Counted from the stretch's first letter, positions 24,402-35,324 are shown. The stretch: 64,000 bases of DNA from Siphonodentalium dalli (GCA_032622095.1 CP136065.1:149425577-149489576); one strand, 5' to 3'. The notes: a model not told the origin generated them from the sequence alone. Made by a program: numbers and translations.

Positions 24402-25832
24402 TTAACTCTTTCACTGCCAAACGCGCATAAATGCGAACTCCCGTGTCACTGCCAATCGCGCATTTTTGCGAATTTGGTATGTAGTCTAATGTATGGGATA
24501 TAACTCTATTCTTTCCGGCATGTTTGACAGTGTACAATGATTCTATCTGTAGTACTGTTGCGCGCGAACAATTTAAAGCGACAACGTCATCAAGGTAATG
24601 CTATTTCTGACGTTATGGGAGTACAGTCAGAGCCGGAATATACCCCCCAGTGCCACGCATCCTGTACATATATCCATGTATTTCAGGTATATATGGGTAA
24701 TACATTATATCTCAAGCAGTTTCTAATATAATTAGTTGAAACTTCACATGTATATAGACATAGGTATATCCTGTCGAATGCCGCCGTGGACACGCCCACC
24801 AAGGTCACGTGACATTGGCGGCCATCTTGGATTAGTGGCTATTTGGCGGTATATGTACAGTTTGTGTGGGTATGCATGGGTGTGTTGTTTGTTTTCTAAT
24901 TTTCAACCCAATTATACGATGTCCAACAGTAAGGTACACGGGAGTAACATATATGAACATACTTTGGACATAAAATAGGTCACGTGACCTTGGCGTCCAT
25001 CTTTGCCAAAACTTTCCTTTCCAGAATGGATTATTTTCAAATGTTGTTTTCTTATAATACACCTTTACTGGTTTTGAACAACCCTTGTCTATTGTATCGT
25101 TTTCCAGTGGTGATAACAGGCAACTAAATTAATTATGCTGGTGAGTTGACCATGCGTACGCCCGCGTGACCCATATAATTCACATAAATCATCGTAAAAA
25201 CCAATTTTCCTGAAATTCAAGATGGCCGTCAAGATCACGTGACTTATAAGGGGCGGAGCAGTGTCATATGTCCCCCTGCAGGTATATATACATGTGGGTA
25301 TGCATGGTTATATATATATATCTATATTTGGAATTGTACCTATCAGGGAATATTCAAGCAACAAAAGCACGAACTCAACAAAGTGCGCCATTGTATCCCA
25401 TTTTGCTACAAATAGGTGGCAACTTGCATAAATCCAAGATGGACGCCAAGGTCACGTGACCTATTTTATGTCCAAAGTATGTTCATATATGTTACTCCCG
25501 TGTACCTTAATGTTGGACATCGTATAATTGGGTTGAAAATTAGAAAACAAACAACACACCCATGCATACCCACACAAACTGTACATATACCGACAAATAG
25601 CCACTAATCCAAGATGGCCGCCAATGTCACGTGACCTTGGTGGGCGTGTCCACGGCGGCATTCGACAGGATATACCTATGTCTATATACATGTGAAGTTT
25701 CAACTAATTATATTAGAAACTGCTTGAGATATAATGTATTACCCATATATACCTGAAATACATGGATATATGTACAGGATGCGTGGCACTGGGGGGTATG
25801 TCTGTGGTGGCAGGTGGCAGCGAAAGAGTTAA
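24402..25832. mobile_element. 1.43-kb TTAA-inserted element with 365-bp inverted arms
   Basis: The termini TTAACTCTTTCACTGCCA and TGGCAGCGAAAGAGTTAA pair at 17 of 18 positions. Inside, 24640-25004 and 25436-25800 are near-identical inverted copies around a loop of about 430 bp, which is why the same 80-residue translation appears on both strands. It has no transposase. The host repeat resumes exactly at TTAAGATCAG, and a nearby uninterrupted copy of that repeat (26173-26205) reads ctctaatatctttaagatca, giving the empty site. The element carries five TCACGTGA palindromes (24805, 24980, 25235, 25452, 25627). Confidence 0.9.
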
Positions 25833-26340
25833 GATCAGTTTATGCTGTTTGAGAATTATGACTTTATGTTGTATTGTTCATGTTAACTGACCATTGGAGC
25901 AATGAAATATGCCATTGATGGAGTCAGAAACCCTTCTGATCCCTCAAAAACTTGATTTTACAGAAAGTGGTATAAAATTTTACCAAAAATCACCATTGGG
26001 ATTTCTAGTCATATTTCATCAAGATATGGGCAGAACTGTGCAATTTTAGTGAAGCATTCCATTTCTTATGCATATTCCAACTTATTAGTAACAAAATTGT
26101 CACTTTGCCTCAAAATGGCTGCAAAAATGGCAGCCAAAATTGCAGCCGGAAGTGTAAAATTTGATAATTTTTTCCCTCTAATATCTTTAAGATCAGTTCA
26201 TGCTGTTTGGTACGGGTTGAGAAATTTTAGTGAAACATTCCATTTCTTATGCATATTCCAACTCATTAGTTCCAAAATTGTCACTTTGGCTCAAAATGGC
26301 TGAAAAAATGGCAGCCAAAATGTGGAAAATGGTAAATATT
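25833..26340 (+). repeat. Dispersed repeat: remainder of the interrupted copy plus a second copy
   Basis: Continues the 24045-24401 repeat after the TTAA element ('gatcagtttatgctgtttg'). It then includes a partial duplication from about 26050 with 'cattccatttcttatgcata', 'ctcaaaatggctg' and 'ctctaatatctttaagatca'. A related copy is at 53180-53830, and a reverse-oriented one at about 30380-30760. Confidence 0.7.
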
Positions 26341-26689
26341 GCCCCATGCTGCGTGCCATGCAACCACATACAAGTTGTGGTTGATGAACAAAATTGAATA
26401 TTCTGTCTAATATAGATTGAATACTAACAATTCTGATGCACATAACAAGTTGATTTTTCACATATATCCCAAACATTATTCCGAAAAGGTAGCAAATTGT
26501 GACCTACTTGGTTATTAAACATGTTACTTAATCAAGTGAAAACTATAGGTTCTATTCTGGTTGTCCCAGTACCTTATGAGGCATGCCAAATTCATTTTAA
26601 AGGATGCAGTATGGAATTTTGCCCATAAACTTCTTTTTCAAAATTGATCAACTTAATAAATGATGTTTGTTAAAATGGTAGTCAGGGAG

Positions 26690-28480
26690 TGACTTTGTGG
26701 TCACATGTGATATGAATAGGTATACATGAAGTATAATCACAAATGGTGTGACAAGTTATACAAGGAGTGTCTATGTGGTCATGGGTGTGGTGTTCATGGT
26801 GAGATGCAGGTATACAAGCAGTGCTAATGTAAGAGGTGAATAGGTATATGTGGAGTGGCTGTATGATCATTGAAATGGTGTATGGGAATAACAAGAGTAG
26901 CTACATGGTCATCTGTGTGTTGTTTAATATGTATATATGGAATGACTTTATGATCATGTGTGGAATGTACAGGTGTACATTGTGTGGCTTTATTGTAACG
27001 GATGGGTGTATATGTATACATGTGTTGGTTGTATGATCATGGGTGGATAAATAAGGAGTGGTTGTATGCTTATGGGTATAATAGTTATAGGTGTACATGG
27101 AACGGCTGTATGATTGTTGAAGTGTATATGCATACATGTATAGATGGATGATCATTGGCGAGCATGTTGGTATATATGAAGTGTCATTGTGATCATAGGT
27201 GTATATGTTATGTGTGTGCATCTTTGCTGTTGGTGTATTATCATTAGGGGTTATATATGTATACAGGGAGTCGCTGTATGATCATGGATCGGATGTATGA
27301 GTATACAGCGAATGGCTGAATTGTCATGCATGAGGTGTATATGCAAGTCTGGAGTATACAAATGGCCATGTGGTATTGGTGTATCCATTCAATGCTGAGG
27401 TGTATATGTATACATGGAATGACTCTATGGCCATGTGTGGGGTCACTGGGGTGTATATGTATATCTTGAGTGGCTATATGCCATGTATGTGGCAAATACA
27501 GTAATGCCCTAAGTAATCGACTGCTTAACCACAGCAGAATTATGGGTAACTTTTCAGGATTTAGTCGGAAATATGGCTTGTTGCCATTCATCGGAAAGCT
27601 CTCGCCAAGAGCTTTCCGATGAATGGCAACGACCCTTGAGTGGCTATATGGTCATGGGTGTGTTCAATAGGTATACAGGAAGTGACTGTATGCCGTGTAT
27701 GGCCAATGGTAAGGTGATGTGCAGGGCATTGGTATGTCTTGAAAGTTGCATGGCCACTGGTGAGGTATATATGTATACCTGGAGTGACTTTATGGGCATG
27801 GGTGGGGTGTATATCTTTAGTGGCTATATGACCATCGGTGTGGCCAATATGTGTATATGGAGTAACCATATGGCCAATGGTGATGTGAATTGGTAAACAA
27901 TGATTTACTACATGACCACAAATGTGATTATGAGTATATATCGAGTGGTTGATTTGTCATGAGTGAGGTGAATATGCAAGCCTGGAGTGTATGAATGGTC
28001 ATGTGTGCGAGATAGTAGTATATATTGAACGTCTGTATGGCCATTGGTGATGTATATATGTATACTTGGAGTGACTCTATTGTTATGGGTGTGGTGTATA
28101 TGTATATCTTGAGTGACTACATGACCATGGGTGTGGCAAATTCCGGTATATACATGTATACATGGAGTAATTGTATGGCCAATGGTGAGGCGAATTTGTA
28201 TGCAAGAAGTGACTGTATGATCATGAATGTGGTGTAGAGCTATATATAGAGTGACTATACGGTCGTGGGTGATGTGTAGAAGTGTACCTGGTGTGCCTGC
28301 ATGGTGACTTGTGGCTATTGCGTGGTGTTCGGGTATACCTAAGTATGGCTGTACGGTCATGGGTGAGGTGTATGTGTAAAAAGCGAGTGGTTACATGGTC
28401 ATTTATGTGGTGTTTATGTATATATGGAGCGAGTGTATGGTCATGGGTGGGTTGTACAGGTGTAAATTTAGGTGGGTATC
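26690..28480 (+). repeat. Minisatellite, degenerate units of roughly 55-70 bp
   Basis: Variants of 'tatatgtatacatggagtga' and 'ctgtatggtcatgggtgtgg' repeat from about 26690 to 28480. The reverse strand gives long low-complexity His/Thr/Tyr/Ile-rich translations, which are repeat artefacts. A half hairpin MITE is inserted at 27498-27630. Confidence 0.8.
27498..27630. mobile_element. Palindromic hairpin MITE, copy 2 (right arm truncated)
   Basis: The left arm starts TACAGTAATGCCC and the loop 'gctctcgccaagagc' matches 21689-21905, but after 'cgatgaatggcaac' the right arm stops and minisatellite sequence resumes. The deletion removed about 80 bp. Confidence 0.8.
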
Positions 28481-28732
28481 GCTTTACACAATAACTCAGG
28501 GATATGTTAATCAATATAGAGGTTATGTCAGAGAGTTCTATGTCCTGATGGTGGTTTATATGCACAATGGGGGAAACGATTTTCCTGACATTAGTCATTC
28601 CGATGCCAATGAGCCAGAATGAGCCACAATTTTATTGGCCTGAGTAGCCTCATAATAATGCCCCTTTCAGTTCAGTTTCAAAAGTTCAAGAAGTTTTTGG
28701 CAAAATTCCACTGATTCCTTTATTAGCTCAAC

Positions 28733-30348
28733 TTTACTGTGTAAAGTTTGAGCTATTGCCATGGCTTGGTATCCGTCGTCCGTGTGTGTGTGTGTGAGGG
28801 TGTGTGTGTGATTCATCAACAATTTCCTTTAGCACGGGCTACATACTGTTCGTCTAATCATCATGCAATTTGTCATGAATGTTAATATTGACATGTAGAT
28901 GGGAACGAGTAATTTTGGGGTCGTTCGGCCAAAAAACATGGCCGCCAGCAGCCATCTTGGATTTTACTCTTTGCATGACTACTAAATCCTTTAGCATGGG
29001 CAACAGGTCGTACCTTTGGTCGGATCATCATAAAATTTGTCCTGGCCATCTTGGATTTCAAAATTCAATCCATTAGCACGGGCTACAGGTCGTACTGTTC
29101 GTCTGATCATCATGAAATTTGTCATGGATGTTAATATTGATATGTAGATGGGAGCGAGTCATTTTGGGGTCATTCGGCCAAAAAACATGACCGCCAGCAG
29201 CCATCTTGGATTTTACTCTTTGCATGACTAAATCCTTTGGCACGGCCTACAGGTTGTACCTTTGGTTGGATCATCATGAAATTTGTCATGGATGTTAACA
29301 ATGACATGTTGATGGGCATGAGTAATTTTGAGGTCATTCTGCTTAAAAACATGGCTGCCAGCAGCCATCTTGGATTTTACTCTTTGCATGACTACATCCT
29401 TTGGCAGGGCCTACAGGTCGTACCTTTGGTTGAATCATCATGAAATTTGTCATGGATGTTAACAATTAGATGTAAATGGGAACGAGTCATTTTGGGGTCA
29501 TTCGGCCAAAAAACATGGCCACCAGCAGCCATCTTGGATTTTACACTTTGATGACTAAATCCTTTGGCACGGGCCTACAGGTCCTAGATTTGGTTGGATT
29601 ATCATGAAATTTGTCACGGCTGTTAACATTGACATTTAGATGGGAACAAGTCATTTTGGGGTCATTCGGCCAAAAAACATGACCGCCAGCAGCCATCTTG
29701 GATTTTACTCTTTGCATGACTAAATCCTTTGGCACGGCCTACAGGTTGTACCTTTGGTTGGATCATCATGAAATTTGTCATGGATGTTAACAATGACATG
29801 TTGATGGGCATGAGTAATTTTGAGGTCATTCTGGTTAAAAACATGGCCGCCAGCAGCAAAATTCACATGACTAAACCCTTTAGCACGGGCTACAGGTCGT
29901 ACCTTTGGTCAGATCGTCATGAAATTTGTCATGGATGTTAATATTGACATGTGAATGGGAACGAATAATTTTGGGGTCAATCGGCCAAAAAACATGGCGC
30001 CAGCAGCCATCTTGGATTTTACTCTTTGCGTGACTAAATCCATTGGCACAGGCTACAGGTCGTACCTTTGATCGGATCTTTATGAAATTTGTCATGGCTG
30101 TTGACATGTAGATGGGGAACGAATAATTTTGGGGTCATTCAGCAAAAAAACATGGCTGCCAGTGGCCTTCTTGGATTTTACTCTTTGTATGACTAATTTT
30201 ACTTTATATATATCTCTTCATGTTGATAATCTAGTATTACTTTATAGACCTTTCGAACTTTCCACATTCCTAATCACTCCATTGATGGTAACACATGAAA
30301 GTATTCCCTTTCCAAGTTGAGCTACAGTGTCATTGACACTTTCATAAT
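28733..30348 (+). mobile_element. Second HINE/pearl-like element with about 9 tandem units
   Basis: Same 5' end (TTAGCTCAACTTTAC), (GT)n stretch, 160-bp units and 3' end (AAGTTGAGCTACAGTG with the TGTCATTGACAC hairpin) as 17109-19624. Units are more variable, and several are truncated (for example at about 29040 and 29850). Confidence 0.75.
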
Positions 30349-30379
30349 TAATTTGTCATGCCTCATAAGTAACATGGTT

Positions 30380-30760
30380 AATACACAGTGAGCCATTTTA
30401 AGCCAAGTAACAATTTGGGTACAATTGAGTTGGAATATTCATAAGAAATGGAATTTGTCAGTTAGATTGACGACATATGACTAGAATCCCAATGGTGATT
30501 TTTGGTAAATTTTTATACCGGGTTCTGTAAAATCAAATTTTTAAGGGATCGGAGGTGGCAGGGGGCCCATGAATGGCATATTTCATTGCTCCAATGGCCA
30601 TGACCAATACATGACCAATACAAAATCAAGTTACAATTCTCTAACAGTTCCAAAAAGCAGAAACTGATTTTAAAGATATTAGTGAAAAAACGTCAAATAT
30701 TTTTATTTTGGCATCCATTATGGTGGCCATTTTGTATTATCGCAGACAAATTGAATGTGA
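30380..30760 (-). repeat. Dispersed repeat copy (related to 25833-26340, opposite orientation)
   Basis: Contains 'ttggaatattcataagaaat', 'gactagaatcccaatggtga' and 'ggcatatttcattgctccaa', the complements of segments at 25900-26090. Confidence 0.65.
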
Positions 30761-31000
30761 ATACAAAGGCAGACATACATGGTATCGCTTCAACAATCTC
30801 CAGTGTCTATATATCCTTTAATATTTATATTTGATAACAAAATAGATACCCCTAAATCTCCAATTTTCGAAATGTCAAGGTCAATTTGAAGGTCAAGGGG
30901 TCACCAAAATCCTGGAACCAGCTAACTGGTTGATGTGGACCACATAGATGATACCCAACCAACCCTGAAAGTTTCATGCTTTAATCCAAAAGTGAACTAT

Positions 31001-31247
31001 TTAACCCTTTCTATACTAAATGGATTTTCCCAGTTAGTTCAAAAAGTATATATTGGAATGGTCTATTATTCATCTGGAGACGTTTTCGTGACAAATAAGC
31101 AGACAACAGATAATATATAAGTACAAAAGGATTCCTATTTATTGGAGGGAAATGTACAGATAATAAGTTCAAAAACAACACATGGTCATTTGTTGGTATC
31201 TATGGGATATCTACTCATCAGAGAGTATTTAGTATTGAAAGGGTTAA
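31001..31247. mobile_element. TTAA MITE just upstream of ADK exon 2 (247 bp)
   Basis: The ends TTAACCCTTTCTATACTAAA and TTTAGTATTGAAAGGGTTAA pair with one mismatch in 20. Non-coding interior. Ends 36 bases before exon 2, so it sits at or next to the branch-point region. Confidence 0.8.
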
Positions 31248-31283
31248 AGTTATTTCATAAATATGTGTTTTTTTATTGATCAG

Positions 31284-31358
31284 AGAAGGTATTTTGCTGG
31301 GGTATGGAAACCCACTCCTGGATATCTCCGTCAATGGTGATGAGGAATTTCTCAAAAA
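31284..31358 (+). CDS. ADK: ADK coding exon 2 (GNPLLD motif)
   Basis: Residues 20-45. The acceptor is TTGATCAG|A and the donor AA|GTAAGT. The first base completes Arg20, and the last two bases begin Lys45. The translation contains GYGNPLLDIS, the strongly conserved N-terminal strand of the PfkB fold. In human ADK the Asn and Asp of this motif contact the adenosine ribose; here they are Asn29 and Asp33. A TTAA-terminated small element ends 36 bases upstream of the acceptor (31001-31247). Confidence 0.97.
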
Positions 31359-33088
31359 GTAAGTACAACATACATTCATAGTTTTAATATTATTTTTAAG
31401 GCCCATTTTATATGTCGCACCAAACACGGGTCGCGCTATCTTCCCCTGGCTCGACATTGGCGCGTCTCTGGCTTGTGTTATGTTTGTTTGATTTATATGT
31501 CGAGCCAGCTGCCATGTGCTGTAATCGTATATTTCGAACAATTTTAGCATTTCTGATACAAAATGCCATTTGCTATAATCATTTCTGCGATAGTGTCCTC
31601 TGACAATGCACTATAATCTGGCCCTCTATACAGTGCATGAATCTCATAATTTACGCTTTCGTTGGTTTCAAAATCGGGATCTTGTCATGCATTTCCCTTG
31701 AACCTTCGAATATATATCTCTGCAATATATTTATTCCCAACTTTCGCAAAACGTCCTTTGTCAGTCGATACATGCAATGTCATGCATGTCCCCGTATTAC
31801 CATACAATTGCCTTCAATGTATATTTACAACAGCCAAGAGTTAGCACGTCTGTGGCCCGATGCTATTTTATACGACGTGCCTGGCACGGGTTGCGCTAGG
31901 ATGACTCAAGAGATAACGTAATGATGCCAAAAACTTTAAATTGCGCATGCTCTCTGCCAAAGGGGTCCTAAATGGGGAATGGTTTTCCCTGAATCATCTC
32001 AGGGATAAGTTAACGCGACCCGTGTTTAGCACGTCGTATAAAACAGCGTCGAGCCCCAGATGTGTAGCACGTCAGTACCAGACGTGGAGCACGTCGGTCG
32101 TGCCAGAGAAATTCTGATGCGATAGTTGGTTTTATACATCATGCTCCAGTTGCGCTATCTTGGTCTTTGTCATTTTCACACTAATTAGGCTGGCGCAACC
32201 CGTGTCTGGCTCGACGTATAAAATGGGCCTAAGATGCTCGAGAGTAATGTGAGCACAGTCGAAATAATTCAAACAAGTCAAATATTAATTTAATGTGTTC
32301 ATCTATGAGCCCAAAACAAATGTTTGTTTCTGCTAACCCGACCGACCTTATTTCAAACCCCCATTGTCGATACATTTGATTGAGATCTGTAAATTTAAAT
32401 GGAAAAAGTTTGGACCAGCGAAATACTTTAATCTACTTTATAATATAACCAGATAAGGATATACCTCATTGAGAACTTTATGTTAGATGTTAGTTTATGT
32501 CCATAAAAATTTAGAGTGCCAAAATTGTCTCATTGTCTCATTATGTACTTACCGGTACTAGTATGTTCCTCCCTCAGAATAATTACTCTTTAGGCATGCT
32601 AAGTGTCTTGCCTCATCACAACTGATAAGAATAACCAACAGGCCTTATGGAAAAGAAAATTATAATCAAAGACCACTTGCCTGGTACACAGGGCTGGGAA
32701 CTATATATCAATTTGTGCAAGCTCACTATGAATCCCGTCTCCATATAAATATGACTGTTGCGAAGATAGAAGTGTTCAAGTGACTTTCGTCACCATTTCT
32801 CGAGGTTCTGAAATTTGAATGTTAAAATTCTGTTCAATATTTTATATCTAAGATGAGTTTTTGGGATAGCTCATAAGTCTAATAGTTTACTGATATCTTT
32901 GGAAAATATAGAACCAACTAATAATGTTGAAATTGCCAGGCGTGCTATCTTGCAGCAATTTTCAACCAAATTTGGTAGCACACGATTTCAATTTATTCAC
33001 ATAAACTAGGTGCTAAATGTAGAAAACAATACTAACCGGTAGGAGAATCTAGTATTTCAGAAATGAAGTTACATCTTTTTTATTGCAG
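31359..33088 (+). other. ADK intron 2 (1.73 kb)
   Basis: GTAAGT to TATTGCAG. Almost half is the Harbinger-like element at 31400-32229. Bases 32230-33088 hold a stretch around 32700-32960 that resembles 7180-7280 and 7730-7830 (shared 'tcnccatataaatatgactg' and 'gatatctttggaaaatata'); otherwise nothing was recognised. Confidence 0.8.
31400..32229. mobile_element. PIF/Harbinger-like non-autonomous element (830 bp)
   Basis: The ends GGCCCATTTTATATGTCG and CGACGTATAAAATGGGCC are inverted repeats that continue, with gaps, through 'cacgggt.gcgc' (about 40 bp). TAA lies directly outside each end, which fits the 3-bp TWA duplication of PIF/Harbinger elements. The interior has several copies of 'agcacgtc' / 'gacgtgc' next to 'acccgtg'. 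The 94-codon open frame inside has no recognisable domain. Confidence 0.7.
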
Positions 33089-33142
33089 ATATGACCTTCT
33101 TGCTAATGATGCGATATTGGCCGAAGACAAACACAAAAAAAT
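33089..33142 (+). CDS. ADK: ADK coding exon 3 (lid region)
   Basis: Residues 45-63. The acceptor is TATTGCAG|A and the donor AT|GTAAGT; both end codons are split (Lys45, Met63). The translation runs YDLLANDAILAEDKHKK, matching the family segment just after GNPLLD in the small lid domain that closes over adenosine. The exon is 54 bases long and was found only by similarity and splice sites; it is too short to show as an independent reading frame. Confidence 0.96.
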
Positions 33143-33229
33143 GTAAGTTATTTTTACATGACCACAACCCATGACCTAAAACCTGAAATTGAGTTAAAGA
33201 TGCATAATCCGAATTAATGCTTGCAAATT

Positions 33230-34145
33230 ACTATTTCATTGGCTTCGGGGGGTAAAATATATTTGATTCTTTGTCGAGGAACCCACCCACCAAAGCTCAG
33301 AGTGATCATATATGGATGTTTGAAATCTATTATTGTTCACCACCGATAATTTTACGTGGCCCAGTAAACAGTCGACGAGATGACTTTCTCTGACTAAATT
33401 GCGGATGAAGATGGATAACTCTAAAATCAATTGGCTTTTTTGTGTCAGATATTTGACAAACGGGCAAACTTTCATTGAACAATATGTTGATAAATAACAT
33501 TTTTTGGGCAATTTTATACTATAGATGACTGGTTAGCTTTATATTTGGGCAATTACTCGATTCTGATAACTGAAGCAGCATTTAAAAAAAAATAATTGTT
33601 GTTGTCATCTGATGATATGGGGACCATCGAATTGGATTGAGTTCCTTTAAGGGTACTCAATCCGATAAAACTCCTCTCAATTACTATTTCAATGGCTTCG
33701 GGGGACAAAAATATTTGATTCGAGTCGAGGAAGTCACCCATCAAAGCTCAGATTTGTTAGATATCAATTTTAGAAATCTATTATTTTTCATTATCGGTAA
33801 TACTTTCTGGCCCAGAACTCAGTCAAAATTGCATTATTATTACCACTTGATTTTAGAGTTATCCATCCTTGTCTGTTTGAATAGATTTTGGTGTACACAT
33901 CCCGAGCAGATTACGGCAGTTGAAGGCAATTATTAGTACTCATCTCGAGTAAATAAAAAATTTCAAAAATCAATATCTAATAACTCGGAGCTTTGTTTGA
34001 TGGGTTCCTCGACTCGAATCAAATATTTTTTACCCCAAATGCCAAAGAAATAGTAATATAGGTCCCTCTGATCGGATTGTTGTTGTTGGAATCTGTTGAG
34101 ATGGGGACCCTCTGTTTGGATTGAGTACCTTTAATAGATGTTAGT
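33230..34145. repeat. Degenerate inverted repeat cluster ('aatggcttcgggg')
   Basis: Segments with 'atttgattcgagtcgaggaa', 'catcaaagctcagat' and 'ggattgagtaccttta' occur forward at 33230-33330 and 33640-33830 and reversed at about 33960-34140. A further relative is at 20950-21140 in intron 1. Confidence 0.65.
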
Positions 34146-34316
34146 TTTTAATACAATTATATCAAGTTTAATAGACCCTCATGTATATTATGTCCTTTTT
34201 GTAGTGTATTCTGAGTGACGATTCATCTTCGGGATATATTTTCAGGATGTATGATCACATGTTTCCGGTATCAAGTAATTTTTTTTATCTGTGACTGCTA
34301 ACTCTTCTAGTTTTCC

Positions 34317-34458
34317 AAGAAACTCCAAAATTACATTTATATAAATCAAGCTTCCTTTAGTGTTCTTCTCTGTCGGGGAAATCAAACGTGTTTTCATCAA
34401 TGTCATCATTGAAGTTAGTTCTTACAATTTGAAAACTGATTTAACTGTTGAAAAACAT
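34317..34458 (+). repeat. Left arm of 142-bp inverted duplication flanking ADK exon 4
   Basis: Base-for-base complementary to 35325-35466 except for three positions (139/142). Starts aagaaactccaaaattac and ends ctgttgaaaaacat, 38 bases before exon 4. Confidence 0.95.
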
Positions 34459-34496
34459 TTTATTTAATGACTGACTGATGAGATATTTACTTCCAG

Positions 34497-34578
34497 GTAC
34501 CAAGATATGATAGACAGATACCCTGAAGTCGAATATGTGCCCGGAGGAGCCACACAGAATGCAATCAGAGTTGCACAG
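34497..34578 (+). CDS. ADK: ADK coding exon 4 (GGATQN motif)
   Basis: Residues 63-90. The acceptor is ACTTCCAG|G and the donor CAG|GTTTGC, phase 0 at the 3' end. The translation includes YVPGGATQNAIRVAQ. GGATQN (79-84) corresponds to GGSTQN of human ADK, where the Gly and Asn line the adenosine site. The exon lies between two arms of a 142-bp inverted duplication (34317-34458 and 35325-35466), and a TTAA-bounded mini-element starts 37 bases after the donor. Both could affect splicing; that is inference. Confidence 0.97.
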
Positions 34579-34615
34579 GTTTGCAATCTCATCACATCTT
34601 CAGAATGACAGTCAT

Positions 34616-34695
34616 TTAACACATTCACTGCCGACGCCCATTCAATTACAAGCAAAAAGTACGAGATAACTCGTAGTCGGCAGTGAACTTGTTAA
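34616..34695. mobile_element. 80-bp TTAA hairpin element next to ADK exon 4
   Basis: The ends TTAACACATTCACTGCCGAC and GTCGGCAGTGAACTTGTTAA pair at 18 of 20 positions, with about 40 bp between. Starts 37 bases after the exon 4 donor and shares its right TTAA with the next MITE. Confidence 0.75.
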
Positions 34696-34920
34696 CCCTT
34701 CCATGATTTGAACTTCCTGAAATTTTGCAACAACCCTGTGCCAATGCATTCTCTTATATATATGCGAGTCTACCATAGGGAGCATTGCATATATAAGAGA
34801 ATACATTGGCCTAACAATATTTATCTCGATATTGTAAGCCAATGCATTCTCTTACATATGCAAGGCTCCCTATGGGATCTTTAATGCTGCACCAGCGCAG
34901 CTCCCATCATGAAAGGATTT
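34692..34920 (+). mobile_element. TTAA MITE, 'CATGACTGGAGCT' family, copy 4
   Basis: Starts TTAACCCTTCCATGATTTG and ends 'cgcagctcccatcatgaaag'; the final TTAA is mutated. The second hairpin lost its right half (joined to 'gatctttaatgctgcaccag'). Confidence 0.75.
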
Positions 34921-35324
34921 TTAGGTTCTCAAAAAATAAAATTCCACATGCTGCTTGACACATTTGAATCACTTGAGTCATTTATTGTGCCTCCGACCCC
35001 CGAAGGTGGTTCAGGGTATGTAATCGACGGCTACTATGTCTGTCCAACAGTCGGTCCATCGGGGGAGGATAACCCACAAACTACAGGTTTCTTCCATTCA
35101 TTTTTACCAGAGTTAAAGATTTTGTTTGACTTGGATATTTGTGAATTCTTTCTCCATATGAATATTTCAGCTTGCAACTCGGCATGGATCATCAGATTTG
35201 GTTGTGCTTTGGAATAGTGACAGAACAACTTGGGGGGGGGGGGGAAATGATACCCACACATGATGGGTTTCGTCCATTCATTTTTACCAGAGTAACAACC
35301 CTTGTTTCACTTGGAAATTGACAC

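Larger units (their letters stand above)
15585..31283 (+). other. ADK intron 1 (15.7 kb)
   Basis: Bounded by GTACCT and TTGATCAG. Contains the elements listed individually. I see nothing distinctive in 15585-16390, 19625-20545, 20840-21688 (apart from a repeat near 20900-21140 shared with intron 3) or 21906-23498. None of the short open frames resembles a protein family. Confidence 0.8.
33143..34496 (+). other. ADK intron 3 (1.35 kb)
   Basis: GTAAGT to TTCCAG. Mostly a degenerate repeat in several orientations (33230-34145) followed by the left arm of the exon-4 inverted duplication (34317-34458). Confidence 0.8.

Noticed and set aside
24736-25703. Identical 80-residue 'proteins' on opposite strands
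   Set aside because: They come from the two inverted arms of the TTAA element; no sign of coding selection.
26690-28598. Several 85-150 codon minus-strand frames rich in His, Thr, Ile and Tyr
   Set aside because: Translations of the minisatellite on the opposite strand; low complexity and overlapping frames.
34909-35217. 102-codon plus-strand frame after exon 4
   Set aside because: Starts inside the end of a MITE and runs through a local direct repeat; no similarity to ADK or to any family I know.
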